This document shows, in pieces, positions 34,157-44,779 of a stretch of DNA of 64,000 nucleotides. The notes under the pieces were generated by a model. That model saw only the letters and a list, made by a program, of their open reading frames with translations, was not told the DNA's origin and made no database searches. This DNA comes from Ryuthela nishihirai (lineage: Eukaryota; Arthropoda; Arachnida; Araneae; Heptathelidae). Within the stretch, counting starts at the first letter, position 1. Every line of letters begins with the position of its first letter. A program made the translations under genes and the position numbers. The stretch is taken from assembly GCA_038380435.1 (NCBI GenBank), contig JAWZYU010000013.1:65986446-66050445 (forward strand), written 5' to 3'.

Positions 34157-35095
34157 CTAGCTGCACTTAAAGATGGTGACACACTTTCTTCCTCTTTGAA
34201 TCAACAGGGCAGATGATGGCGCCTTGATTCTTGTCAAGCCGTGCGCATTTCTTCTTGAAACGTTCAGTATCACAAACAGTTTGAGGGCGCTTAACTGTCT
34301 TGATGTTAACTTCTGGGTGACTTTAGCACGGCTTTTATCCACACGAGCACCATTCTTGTCTCTTTGTTCGGCCGCAGTTGAAAACACCCTTTCCTTCCAC
34401 TGGCTGATTATTTTCCCAGGAACGTGGGTTATTTGTCGCTTGGCATTGATAACGATGAGTTCATTTTGCTTCGCTACATAGGCCGATGTTTGTTCTCCAT
34501 CCTGTCTTTGTCTCTTATTCACTTCCTGTTGCAGCTGGCTGACTTTCTTCTTTGCTAGAGACAAAAGTGTAGCTGGCACGAGGTATCCCCTTTCTTTTGC
34601 CTTTCTCCCATCACTTGTATTCATATTCTCATGTCCTTTTTTCTTTCCATGGAAGCACACTGCACTCTTCTTAACTTGCACCTCTTCCTTTCCTTTAATC
34701 TATTTTTCTGACCGTCTCTTCAATCCTCTTCCATTCACAATTCCTCTGCTCTTTCTAATCTCCGAATCCTGACTCTTGAAAAGTGTTGAAGCTTGAAATT
34801 TCCGGATTATTGAGGGTCTATCATTTTCAATCCTTGGCCCTTCCACGACTGCTTCCTTCAATTTCTTCAACAGGCTTTCTGGACTCTGGCGAACCGTGAG
34901 CTCCTTCCTCTGCAGCACTTGCGTTATGGACCATTGGTTCCAGGCTCTTTCCTTTGCGCTCCCACTATTTATCTTCACCTTCAGACTTCCTGCCGGATCA
35001 ATCTTCTTCGTTACTCGAACTCTTTTTGAGAAACTGGAAGCAGATGGACATCTGCAACCAAATATACCTTGTTTTTCCTCACTTGAAGACGCCAT
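34157..35095 (-). pseudogene. Unrecognised basic protein, intronless, one in-frame TAG
   Basis: From ATG at 35095-35093 (MASSSEEKQGIFG..) the frame runs 131 codons to a TAG at 34700-34698 and then continues open in the same frame for another 180 codons to 34157, 312 sense codons in total. The product is rich in Lys, Arg, Ser and Gln. A heptad-like stretch near 34570-34480 (LLSLAKKKVSQLQQEVNKRQ) may be a coiled coil. No known domain recognised. On the same strand it lies upstream of the old LINE relic at 33250-33740, so it could be an ORF1-like protein of a retroelement; alternatives are a recently decayed host gene or retrocopy. No poly(A) tract is visible at its 3' end. Neither function nor expression can be shown from sequence. 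Confidence 0.4.
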
Positions 35096-35815
35096 TCTTC
35101 AGTAAATTAGCCGATTAAACTTTTTACGACTTGATAACATCAAAGAAAGCCACGAAATGGTACCGGATGTGCGATAATTTCAATTAAGTTCTTTTTCTGT
35201 TGATTTTTGCCTTTCTCATGATATAAACCTTTAACATTAAACGTTTTTAAGTTCTAACTCTGAAACAAACCCATTCTCTTTTACATTAATCAATATGATT
35301 TCCAATAATTTGAATTATTGGAATTTTAAAGAATTTGTCTTCAGAGATTTAGGTGGCAAAATGCCACTTTTCTTAAGCATAAACTGCCGTCTAGACTTAT
35401 TTAAGAGGATTTGACGTAACCTTCGCGATTTTTATACATGCATGCACACTCAGACATTGTCGTCTAAAATATGGGGCTTTAAAATTTTTCTTTGATACAC
35501 CAGATCTGAGTGTGTTTTATCATTTTACAGATCTGAGTATGTTAGTATCATTTAAATATCAATTTAATCACCACTGATATTTAAGAGATATAACCTGATG
35601 TAGCACCTTGAGTTAACTCCTCTACTCTGTTATTAAATCTAACACTTTGAGGAGGAATCGCAAATGATTCTTCAATAATAAAGGGTGTTTTATTAACATG
35701 TGTTAACCTCTCTTACAGGTCTTAACTATGGCATATCTCAAAGGGTCTTACACAATGTCTTAGACAGTTACAAAAAAAATCATAGAACGCAACCACACTT
35801 GTAATTCGAAAAGTA

Positions 35816-35946
35816 CAATCGCTCAAAAAAGTATCCGAACACACGTACGAAGGTTGCCAGATCACTATTTCTAAAAAATCGTTACCAGATATTTTTTCTG
35901 AATTATGTAATCAACCACAGTGTTCGGATACTTTTTTGAGCGACTG
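35816..35946. mobile_element. mariner/Tc1-type MITE, single-arm form
   Basis: 131 bp with inverted ends CAATCGCTCAAAAAAGTATC and GATACTTTTTTGAGCGACTG, TA on both sides. The interior matches the right half of 36489-36700. Confidence 0.85.
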
Positions 35947-36488
35947 TACATATATAAAAACGATTACTACACTGATTTTTTTTTTCCCCCGGAAATCTGT
36001 GCATCAGCTTTTACCAACCGGAGTTTCGTTAAATGTCTAGATTCCCGAGCTACGAATCCTGAAATTTCAAAAACAGCTGTCTTTTTCTTCAATTTTTAGC
36101 CATTTATATGTGTAAAACAGCTTTTTGATCTCTAACAAATGTAAAAATGAACAGAGAAATCATATATTTTCCTATAAAAGAAGAGCTGGTAGTTTCGTTT
36201 TCTAAAATTTGCCCAAAAGTTCATAACCTGTGCAGAAAAAATACATTCCTTTCTCACGCTGAATAATTAATAATTAAAACTCTCCTCTTCAAATTGCATG
36301 CTGCAATGATTAATTTGTAAAATTTTGATCGACCTGAAGATAATCCATTCCACTCATCTTTAACAAGAATCAGGTAAATTTCAAACAATAACCTATTCCG
36401 AGAATCATTTGTGAGTAGTGTAGACTTTTTTTTTTTTTCTAAGAATGTTTGAAATATATACTAATGCCAATTTATATAAGTAATTGTA

Positions 36489-36700
36489 CAGTCGCTCAAA
36501 TAAATATCCGAACACTATGGCTGATTACAGAATAAAAAAAAATCTGGCAACGATATTTTTAGAAATTAGTGATATGGCAACCTTCGTGTCACGTCACACG
36601 AAGGTTGCCAGATCACTAATTTCTAAAAAAAAACATTGCCAGATATTTTTTATGAATTCTGTAATCAACCATAGTGTTCGGATACTTTTTTGAGCGATTG
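36489..36700. mobile_element. mariner/Tc1-type MITE, full palindrome
   Basis: 212 bp, TA-flanked, CAGTCGCTCAAATAAATATC to GATACTTTTTTGAGCGATTG. The two halves are near-perfect reverse complements meeting at GGCAACCTTCGTGTCACGTC / ACACGAAGGTTGCC. Confidence 0.88.
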
Positions 36701-37012
36701 TAACAGAATATTTTAAGTTCTAACTCGGAAACAAAACAATTTTATAGTGATGGTTAACAGAATGTAACGGATAAAAAGGTGACAGAAAATCGAGGTTATA
36801 CTCTAGTGTTATTCGAGAAATGTTTGTAAAAGAAAATTTCAGGCAAAATTAATACTTGTTTAACGTCGCAGTTTATAGTTTCGGAGAGTAAAATGCCTGT
36901 CTACATTTAAAGTTCACAATCACTTCTTCATATTTCATTTGAAAATTCCATTTTCCTAACGTAAGAATAACTGTTAGACACTTATTGCAATGAGTAGTGC
37001 AAAACCTTAGAC
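36701..37012. other. Unassigned intron
   Basis: No feature recognised between the palindromic MITE and the hAT MITE; ends in the CCTTAGAC duplication (37005-37012). Confidence 0.35.
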
Positions 37013-37175
37013 CAGTGGTTTTTAGCGTGGAACAGGAGACGAACATTTTGAAATCGGATTTTTTACATTTTATATATTTTTAAGAGTGAACTAAGAAAGA
37101 AGACCTGAAAATGGGGATGCGAGCCTTCCATTCATCTATGTGGGGGGGGGACTTGAAAAATCTTAAGAACTCCTG
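37013..37175. mobile_element. hAT-type MITE, exact 8-bp duplication
   Basis: 163 bp from CAGTGGTTTTTAGC to CTTAAGAACTCCTG, flanked by CCTTAGAC on both sides (37005-37012 and 37176-37183). Contains a G-run near 37142. Non-coding. Confidence 0.85.
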
Positions 37176-37183
37176 CCTTAGAC

Positions 37184-38006
37184 ATTGTTGCCAGGTTGGC
37201 AGAATATAATTCCCAATGAAAAAGATAAAATGCTACATTATTATTCTTTCGCAGAAGAAATAAAATGTAATAGAAGAAGAAAAGATAAAAATGTTTGATA
37301 AGAAGCGCCACCCACGGAATTTTCTATCTAAACTCATAGCTCAAGATTATAGTCAAAATCTGGAAAGCTATTATGCTGGCAATTCTCTCTCTATATATAT
37401 TAAGTTCGTGACTTTTTTAAAGCATGGAATTTATTTATATTTAGTGTTAGCCTTGCAGTGAGGAGTTCTGTGTACTCCTCATTAAAATATATTCAGTCCA
37501 ATTATTTATGCTATTTGTTAATATGTTTTAAACAATAGTAAGTTTTGTAGAAATGTCTACATTTTTGTAGAAATTTCCTAAATAGATCTCAGATATATTT
37601 AGGAAATTATATTCCATTTCCCCTAATATTAAATAGTCAGAAAACTATAAGCGAAACAATCTTTGCTATGAAAAATTCAAAAGTAAAATTAGTTACCAAA
37701 TTGAGGTTCAAATAAGGTCAGTTACCAATTTCAACTGCAAATAAATTGAATTGTGATCAGTTTAGCTTTTATTACATTTGCGAAAAAGGTCATTAAGCTA
37801 TAGGTATATAAACAACTGCTGCATAATTTGAAACAACCTATTTGAAAATAAAATCAACTATTTATGAAATGTTTAGAGTTAATAAATAGCTTTGGAAAAC
37901 AATCTAGGAAGTATCATTCTAGGCTAACTTTATAAACTTATAAAATTTATATATTTATTATAAAATGCTAATATTATTATATAATTTATAAAGTTTTTTC
38001 TCGTAG
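37184..38006. other. AT-rich intron
   Basis: No repeat recognised; ends in the acceptor TTTTTTCTCGTAG of the next DNAAF11 exon. Confidence 0.4.
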
Positions 38007-38072
38007 GTTGAACTTCCCTTTAACTGATGAAGAAGAAGGAAACAGTTTAAATCTGGATCTAGCCGTCTACAG
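38007..38072 (+). CDS. DNAAF11: DNAAF11 exon: CS domain strands
   Basis: A 66-base exon, acceptor TTCTCGTAG, donor GTAACT; frame 1 base, 21 codons, 2 bases. It encodes LNFPLTDEEEGNSLNLDLAVY, matching the family segment with (I/L)-(D/N)-F-x-L-x-D..LDLAVYR. The leading G completes Lys from exon 21868 and the trailing AG joins with A at 44393 to give Arg, so phases agree on both sides. No mutations are evident. Confidence 0.88.
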
Positions 38073-38696
38073 GTAACTGAGTTAACTTCTATTCTATAGG
38101 GCTATTTTTAGAGAAGGGTTTGTGACAGTTAATATGGTATATTTATATTAAATAATTACGAGATTGAAACCAATGCTCTCATAACTTAATCCCTTCATAC
38201 GGGAAAGTTATTTTGATAGAAAAATTAATATTCTATTTAAATCTGCTTTATTTATGGCCAAAAAAAAAAAAACAATAATATATATATGTATATAAATATC
38301 ATTTCGATCAAATTCAGAATGTAGTTATAATGCAAAAACCATCCGAAAAGTTGTAAAATTCTGAAATCTTGGAAAACAGTAAAAAGGAACATGGAAGAAA
38401 ACAATTATGTTTAATATATGCACTTTGCCGTGATGAATAAATACATCGAAAGAATGAGACCTGTGAAATGCAGCAAAACAGTTCTTATGGTTTCCTGTAA
38501 AATGTAGCAGAACAGTTTTTGTCTCATGTTATCTTCAATTAGTTATCTTCAATGTTATTGTATGCAGTTTCTATTATATCCATAGATGTCCCCAAATTCC
38601 AGTCTATTCCTATATACTAAAGATTGGTCTACACTTTGCAAACATCACACGACAACAAGCATATATTTGTTTAAAAAAATTCTAAAAACTAATGTA
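38073..38696. other. Intron, nothing recognised
   Basis: AT-rich, with an A-run and TATATA tract at 38260-38300. Confidence 0.35.
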
Positions 38697-38770
38697 AACT
38701 GACAGGCTCCTGTCAGACCTCTGTGGCAAGCAGCTGCTTGAGGGGGTATTTATTTTATTTTTTTATTTAT
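38697..38770 (+). mobile_element. S2 SINE, 3' fragment
   Basis: Only the 3' end (ACTGACAGGCTCCTGTCAGA..GCAGCTGCTTGAGGGGG) plus a T-rich tail. This is the typical result of 5' truncation during reverse transcription. Confidence 0.85.
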
Positions 38771-38787
38771 TAATGTACATTGTAATG

Positions 38788-39171
38788 GGTGGGGTTGTTT
38801 TACCTCTGAGCGGCACTTTTTTGCACACCATGGGCTAAATGGCCAAGTCACATGGACCCCAAAGGCTCAGAGAAGGTTGGGGGAGGGGACCCACTGAAAC
38901 AGCTGTTGGGAGACAGGTGGTAGCCTCCCGTCAAGGCCATCCAGCGTGTTCTTTAACGTACACAGGTATGGCTCTCCCGCATACGGGGTCACTGCTTAAC
39001 GTCCCATCCGACGGACAGCGGCCTTTCCAAGCCCATCGGTGTCCCCTACTGACCGTGGACAGGGCTTGGAATTTTGCGGAAATAAATCTCAACGCTGACC
39101 CAGCTGGGACTCGAACTTGGAAACTGCAGATTACGAGCCTGGTGCACTACCGACTGAGCCACCCCCACCCC
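38788..39171 (-). mobile_element. S1 SINE with 12-bp target duplication
   Basis: Full-length antisense S1 flanked by identical TACATTGTAATG (38776-38787 and 39172-39183). Its preservation and exact duplications suggest a relatively recent insertion. It defines both S1 ends. Confidence 0.92.
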
Positions 39172-39183
39172 TACATTGTAATG

Positions 39184-39787
39184 TACACAATATATGAAGG
39201 GGTTAATATCAATATGATTGACAGTCACCTATTTGAGTTTCTACTCTGACATTTTTTCCAATTTACATTAAAAACGAAGAAAAAAAGAAAATCTTAACGA
39301 AGAAAAATTTGAAGCCATCAGCATCAAATGTTTAATATATTATTACTGTTTACACACTATTTTAAGGAATATAATCAGAGGAATATTAAAATCAAAGAAT
39401 TTTCATTTTTTTTACCTCTGGGGTTTTGCTGGTCAGAAGTCAAGAGAGAAAAATCATGGGTAAAAATGGAAATCATGTGTTTCCGCGATACTCGCAAGTG
39501 GTTAGTTCATATATCTATTCTAAAATATATACAAGGTGGATAATTTAATCCGTGACCTGACGTCAGCAATTTGCAGCTTTTCGTACGAGTTAATACATGG
39601 TATATAGCAACACAGCGACTCCTCAAGAGCACGGAGCAATGTGTAGAAGTTGAAAACACATTGCGAAAAGGTCGCAAGTAACAGCAAAATAGTAAGCAGT
39701 TAGTCTCTGTCGTTTTCTCACTTTGGAAAGGTCTTAATTTTTTATGTGTGATATTTCGGAGGCTATGGCTGATCTGAAAACAGCAAA
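39184..39787. other. Intron, nothing recognised
   Basis: No repeat family or coding signal found. Confidence 0.3.
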
Positions 39788-40004
39788 GGTATATGATACA
39801 TTACTGTGTTTGGCGAGGCTTAAGTAGCGCACAATCACTGAAATGATTCAAGCGTGTCCACAGAATCGCTCCTGTCTCTGAAGCGTTGTACCACTTGAAA
39901 ATCAGGCTACGTCTCAAGCACTGTCTCCATACACATGAGTTATTTCTTTAAATGTCCTGTGTACCATTTAGGCCTCGCCAAACAACGTGATGTACCATGT
40001 ACCA
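39788..40004. mobile_element. Small inverted-repeat MITE
   Basis: Ends GGTATATGATACATTACTGT..TTTGGCGAGGC and its imperfect reverse complement (39969-40004), arms about 35 bp, total about 217 bp. It directly abuts the FB1 copy at 40016. Confidence 0.6.
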
Positions 40005-40015
40005 CTTCTCAGCTT

Positions 40016-40278
40016 TAGGCGTGAAGCGTGAGTAGAAGCGATTGAGATCTTGAGACTGCACAGTTAAGACATCTATGATACTTACAGGTGATCGATTTAC
40101 CGAATTATCAGTTATTTGTCAATCAACCAATAATGTCATGGATCAACAATTGCATCATAGATCATTGGTTGATCGAAAAGTGAGTGACAGCTCAATCAGC
40201 CAATGATCTAGAGGAATCATTGTTTCTTCAACTGCGCAGTCTCATTGTCTCAATTGCTTCCATTACGCATCGCCACTG
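40016..40278 (+). mobile_element. Foldback MITE FB1, copy 7
   Basis: TAGGCGTGAAGCG to CGCATCGCCACTG, flanked by CTCAGCTT (40008-40015) and TTCAGCTT (40279-40286), 7 of 8 identical. Confidence 0.88.
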
Positions 40279-40782
40279 TTCAGCTTCCATATAAGCCATA
40301 GCATGCAAAAGGTCACACACAAAATCAAACACCTTTCTAAAACGAGAAAACGACAGTGCTTGACTGTGTGTTCTGCTTTCCTTGTGACTTTATCGCAACA
40401 TGTTCCAGCTTGCAAACACTACTCTGTTCCCTTGAAGAGTCTCAGTGTTCCCACATATCGTGTATTTACTCTTACGAATTGCTGATAATTGTTGGCAACA
40501 GCAGTCTTAGAATTAAATTATCCACCCTCGTTGATATTTATATAAGGATGTTTCAATCGAAATACGTGAGCTCTGTAGTTTCAACTAATGCGCCCTTACA
40601 TGGCATGAAACTGTTAGCAGTAACATATTAGTGAATGTGGCAATGCACTGAAGTGTAGATTACCAGCTATATATCGATTTGTAGGTGATCGTAAGTTATG
40701 GCATATCATATTTCAAACCAGTTCCACCAAAAATGAGAGAAATCGAAATGATCGACTGGAAGGGTAGCCATCATTCTGTTAC

Positions 40783-41141
40783 TCGGCTTTTTTGCACACA
40801 ATGGGCTAAATGGCTAGGACACAAGGATCCCAAGAGCTCAGACGAGGTTGATGGAAGAGGACCCACTGGATAGATGTTAGAACCACTTACGGAAGTATCG
40901 CGTTAAGGCTATTCAGTTCTTTATCTTGCACAGGATTTAGCTCTCTCACACACTGGGCCATGACTTGCATCCCATCCAATGGACGGTGGCCTTTTCAAGC
41001 CCATAGGTGCTCTCTACTGACTGAGGGTAGAGTGGAGATTTTACAGAGATAAATTTCAACGCTGTTCCAGATGAGAACTAGAACCTGGGAACAACAGTTT
41101 ACGAGACTGGTTTGCTGCTGACTGAGTCACCGCTGCGCCCT
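40783..41141 (-). mobile_element. S1 SINE, diverged
   Basis: Antisense S1 lacking the last few 3' bases; the TTTGCACACAATGGGCTAAATGG block, the TTTCAAGCCCAT core and a decayed tRNA head are present. Confidence 0.82.
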
Positions 41142-41589
41142 TACTCAGTGAGATGCATTTCTAAATGTTTACTACACACTGGCATTACATAAATTTTAGA
41201 CTACCTACTAGCGTTAAATAGATTTTAGACTACCCACAAACATTAAATTTGCAATTTCGTATCATGCGTTACCACTGTAATTCGATGCAATTGGTTTAAA
41301 CAGATCACAGGCTTTCTGACGGATTTCTGTTAACTTCCCATAAACTTTATATATTCAATGGACATTAAAGTTTTGTCCACCCAACTATATGCTGAAGCTA
41401 ACTATATGCTATTAATAAGATGCAGTATGATTTCATTTCTGTTAAATAGTGTTACCTTAATATTTTTATGAGTCTCATACAACATTTGTATGAGTAATTA
41501 CCATGTTTCATGAAGATTTCAAAAGGAAATCTAAATAAATGAATAAAAAACTTACCTTTTTAAGGGATATGATAACCCCTGACAGCAAC

Positions 41590-42245
41590 ACTGAACTCGC
41601 AACACTACGTCATAATGCCAATAATGTCTCCAATCATATCTGAAAGCAGTAAAGGTTCACTGATGTAAAATCTGTTCTAAGATGATTGCGGCTTTTGGGA
41701 AGAAAGCGGAGATTGATGATCCATCTCCCCACGGTATCCCAGAGATGCTCAATCAGCATAGCCACTGATGTTGGTGCCTGCCAAAACCTCAAAACCTACC
41801 TCCATATACGGTCACTACATTTTCTCTTGTCAGAGGGATGATAAAATGTCTTGCATTTTCTCCCGAAGAATGTTCGTCTCTGAAATCTCGACTCATCTTT
41901 GAAGAAAACAATCGCGCGTTGTTTCTAGGTATCATTCATCTATGCGCATTGTTTCTAGGTATCATCTAGATATCAAATTGCTGAGAACAATTTGAACGGT
42001 GTCTTCACTGGTAAGGAATTAAGGGAACACTTACCACGATAGCTTTGCATAGAGTTCCCTCTTCTGAGCCATCTGGAAAGCGTCAACTTTGAAATTCTTC
42101 TTCTTGTGGTGAAAACAGACTCCGAAGCAAATTGGGAAGCTGTCAGTGCCCTATGACAACTGGGAGTTAAAGCCAGATACCAGACATTCCAAGAGGATAT
42201 GACTGTTGAATGGCTTGTGGTAACATTCCATTCTTTCAGTGGCAC
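41590..42245 (-). mobile_element. Tc1-like transposase relic
   Basis: Minus-strand translation in changing frames shows a helix-turn-helix/linker part (about 42180-42030), then IVFFKDESRF (about 41925-41890, first DDE Asp motif) and later IEHLWDTVGRWI (about 41765-41725, normally S-P-D-L-N-P-I-E-H-L-W-D). The order and spacing fit Tc1. Internal deletions and a small duplication (GTTTCTAGGTATCAT, twice at 41921-41966) are present. Inverted ends not identified. Confidence 0.55.
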
Positions 42246-42264
42246 CTTAACGAGTTATCTAAAC

Positions 42265-42420
42265 CAGTGGTTCTCAACGTTTTCAATCACGCCCTCCGTC
42301 CTTACCGATGATAGATTTTTTCACGCTCCTCATTACCTTGAAAGAATTTATGACAAAATCCTCCCCTCCCCCTCCTTATCAGGAATGTAATTTTTCGCAG
42401 TCTCTTTTACTGTTGAAGGA
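42265..42420. mobile_element. hAT-type terminus, other end not found
   Basis: CAGTGGTTCTCAACGTTTTCAATCACGCCC is a typical hAT/MITE 5' end, but no partner end or duplication was found; the right limit is arbitrary. Confidence 0.45.
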
Positions 42421-42683
42421 ATTTGTCACAGACATCCCTTTACAATCGAAAAGTAACTAGAGATATATTATCTATTAAGAGAAAGAATTGATGTCATTTA
42501 AATGATCATTGCAGTGGATCGCTCCATAGAAACGATTGCAATTTTATGCAGAAAGTACAGGCGGAATATTTATTTATTACTAGCAGAAACCCTTGCAAAT
42601 ATTCCCAATTCGATCGTTAATTACACATATATTAGGTAATACAGCAACATTGTTAATGCACCTGCTGAAATCCTCTGTCGAGT

Positions 42684-43076
42684 TGTTGTTAGATTGTTTT
42701 ATCTCTGAGCGGCACTTTTTTGCACACCATGAGTTAAATGGCCAGGTCACAAGGATCCCGAAGGCTCAGAGAAGGTTGGGGGAGGGGACCCACTGGAACA
42801 GCTGTTGGGAGACAGATGGTAGCCTCTCGTCAAGGCCATCCAGCGTGTTCTTTAACGTGAACAGGGTATGGCTCTCCCGTACACGGGGCCAGGGCTTAAC
42901 GTCCCATGCGACGGACGGCGGCCTTTCCAAGGCCATTGGTGTCCCCTACTGACCGTGGGCAGGGCGGGGAATTTTGCGGAGATAAATCTCAATGCTGACC
43001 CAGCTGGGACTCGAACCTGGGAACTGCAGATTACGAGCCTGGCGCTCTACCAACTGAGCCACCTCCGCCCCACCAA
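42684..43076 (-). mobile_element. S1 SINE with 8-bp duplication
   Basis: Well-preserved antisense S1 flanked by TGTCGAGT (42676-42683 and 43077-43084). Intact B box (GGGACTCGAACCTGGG) and A box. Confidence 0.9.
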
Positions 43077-43146
43077 TGTCGAGTAAAATTTTACATGTTT
43101 GTCATACTAGTAAGCACCCCCACTTAAAAATTAGCTTTGAGCTTTG

Positions 43147-43324
43147 ATTGATTGTTTTACCTACGAGTGGTACTTTTTTACACACAATGCTTAAATGGCC
43201 AGGTCATAAGAACCCAAGGATGCAGAGTAAGTTAGAGATCCACTGGACAGCTGTTAGCAGACGGATGGGAGCCTCCCGTCAAGTTCATCCAGCTGGTTTT
43301 TTAACGTGCACAGGGCATGGCACA
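43147..43324 (-). mobile_element. S1 SINE, 5'-truncated
   Basis: 3' half of S1 only, antisense; ends abruptly after the GTGCACAGGGCATGGC block. Confidence 0.8.
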
Positions 43325-43402
43325 TTTTATAGAGGTATATTTGAGCATTAGGAAAAGGATCCCCTCGTAAAGCCTGGACAAGGGGCTCCCCTACTATAAC
43401 TG

Positions 43403-43760
43403 ATTGGTTGTTTTACCTCTGAGCTTCACGTTTTTCCACACAATGAGCTAAATGAATAGACCTCAAAGAAGAGACACAGAGAAGATTGAGGAAAGGGGAC
43501 CCATTAGGCAGCTAGTAGCAAACAGGTGGTAACCTCAGTCAAGGCCATCCAGCGTATTCTTTAACGTGCACAGGGCATGGAACTGCTAAACACAAGTCAT
43601 GGTTTAACATTCTATCCGACGGATGGCGTCCTTTTGAAAGCACATAAGTATCTTTTTTCTTAATGCAGATAGAGTGGGACTAACGGAGGTAAATATCAAT
43701 GCTGGCAAAACTGGAACTCGAACTTTGGAACTGCAGATCCTTAAAACGGACTGCACCAAA
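43403..43760 (-). mobile_element. S1 SINE, diverged
   Basis: Nearly full-length antisense S1 with a decayed head; the third of four S1 copies packed in 1.6 kb. Confidence 0.8.
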
Positions 43761-43891
43761 TTTAAAATGCCATGTCCTACCAAAGAAAGTATAAAAAACA
43801 CTAGTTGAAAAAAAAAAGAAAACTATAACCCTCGATCAACTTTATCAATCTGTATTTAAATTTAAGAATGATTGTTACTTATTGAAACTTG

Positions 43892-44277
43892 AGGGGCGGG
43901 GATGGCCCAGTCGGTAGCGCGCCAGGCTCGTAATCTGCAGTTCCCATGTTCGAGTCCCAGCTGTGTCCACGTTGAGACATCTCCACAAAACTCCCCGCCA
44001 TGCCCACGGTCAGTAGGGGACACCGATGGGCTTAGAAAGGCCTTCATCCGTCGGATGTGACGTTAAGCCGTGGCCCGGTGTGTGGGAGAGAGCCATATCC
44101 TGAGCACGTTAAAGAACACACTGGATGGCCTTGACGGGAGGCTACCATCTGTCTCCCAACAGCTGTTCCAGTGGGTCCCCTCTCCCATCCTTCTCTGAGC
44201 CTTCGGAGTCGTTATGACCTGGCCATTTAGCTGATGGTGTGCAAAAACGTCCGTTCAGAGGTAAAACAACCCAAAAA
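43892..44277 (+). mobile_element. S1 SINE with 11-bp target duplication
   Basis: Full-length sense S1 with good A box (TGGCCCAGTCGGTAGCGCG) and B box (TTCGAGTCCC), flanked by ATTGAAACTTG (43881-43891 and 44278-44288). Lies 105 bases upstream of the last DNAAF11 exon found. Confidence 0.92.
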
Positions 44278-44392
44278 ATTGAAACTTGCAGTAACTAAAA
44301 ATACATTACATATTAGTAAGGATAGAACATTGATTGACCAATTAAAGATAAAGGATTAAATATTTTCTCATCCTATGTATATGATTTTCCAG

Positions 44393-44557
44393 ATATTTGG
44401 ACACGCCTCTTATAGGCGTTGATATTCAACCCCACTATGTGCGAGTAACTGTCAAGGGAAAAGTGTTTCAACTGATGTGACAGAAGAAGTGCACCCAGGA
44501 AAAAGCTTTGCACGACGATCAGAGACTACGGGCCATTTGCTAATCATTATGCCTAAA
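44393..44557 (+). CDS. DNAAF11: DNAAF11 exon: end of CS domain, with apparent frameshift
   Basis: A 165-base exon from acceptor TATATGATTTTCCAG to donor GTAAGG. It first encodes [20 protein letters not shown] and KGKVFQL, closely matching the family CS-domain segment after LAVYR. At about 44470-44474 the frame breaks: the original frame reaches TGA at 44478-44480, while the +1-shifted frame is open to the exon end, encoding [27 protein letters not shown], which matches the family (T-T-G-H-L-x-I-x-M-P-K). One missing base explains everything, and the corrected exon would end in phase 0 after Lys, the expected boundary. It may be a sequencing/assembly error, an allele, or true loss of function. 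Confidence 0.85.
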
Positions 44558-44779
44558 GTAAGGAAAAAGTATTACAGTTTTAGAACATTAAAATTCCTTT
44601 GTCTAAACTAAAAATACTAAGTAACTAAAAAACTTCTTCGTACATTTATATAATATTATAATATGCATAATATTATAATTAATATTCATAATAATGCTAA
44701 TTATAATATGCATTAAATACTATATTATAATTATTATTACAGTAATCAGTACACTGATACTGGAAAAGGAAAAAACGTC

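Larger units (their letters stand above)
33114..35526. repeat. 2.4-kb segment bounded by 36-bp direct repeats
   Basis: 33114-33149 and 35491-35526 (TTTGATAC.CCAGATCTGAG onward) match at 35 of 36 positions in the same orientation. Between them lie, on the minus strand, an unrecognised intronless frame and then an old LINE 5' region. The repeats could be a target duplication or two copies of a small repeat. Confidence 0.55.
4379..44557 (+). other. DNAAF11: DNAAF11 (LRRC6/tilB) locus, partial
   Basis: Span linking four exons of one gene on the + strand. Known family role: DNAAF11 acts with other cytoplasmic assembly factors and chaperones to preassemble axonemal dynein arms, so it is needed for motile cilia or sperm flagella. 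The human protein has an N-terminal LRR domain, a coiled/charged linker and a C-terminal CS (p23-like) domain of about 466 residues in total; only part of the LRR and almost the whole CS domain are seen here. The exons before the LRR segment probably lie left of the window. The exon with the LRR cap and linker, expected between 4476 and 21787, and the final C-terminal exon(s) were not found. The introns exceed 16 kb, 16 kb and 6 kb and are filled with transposons. Confidence 0.8.
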
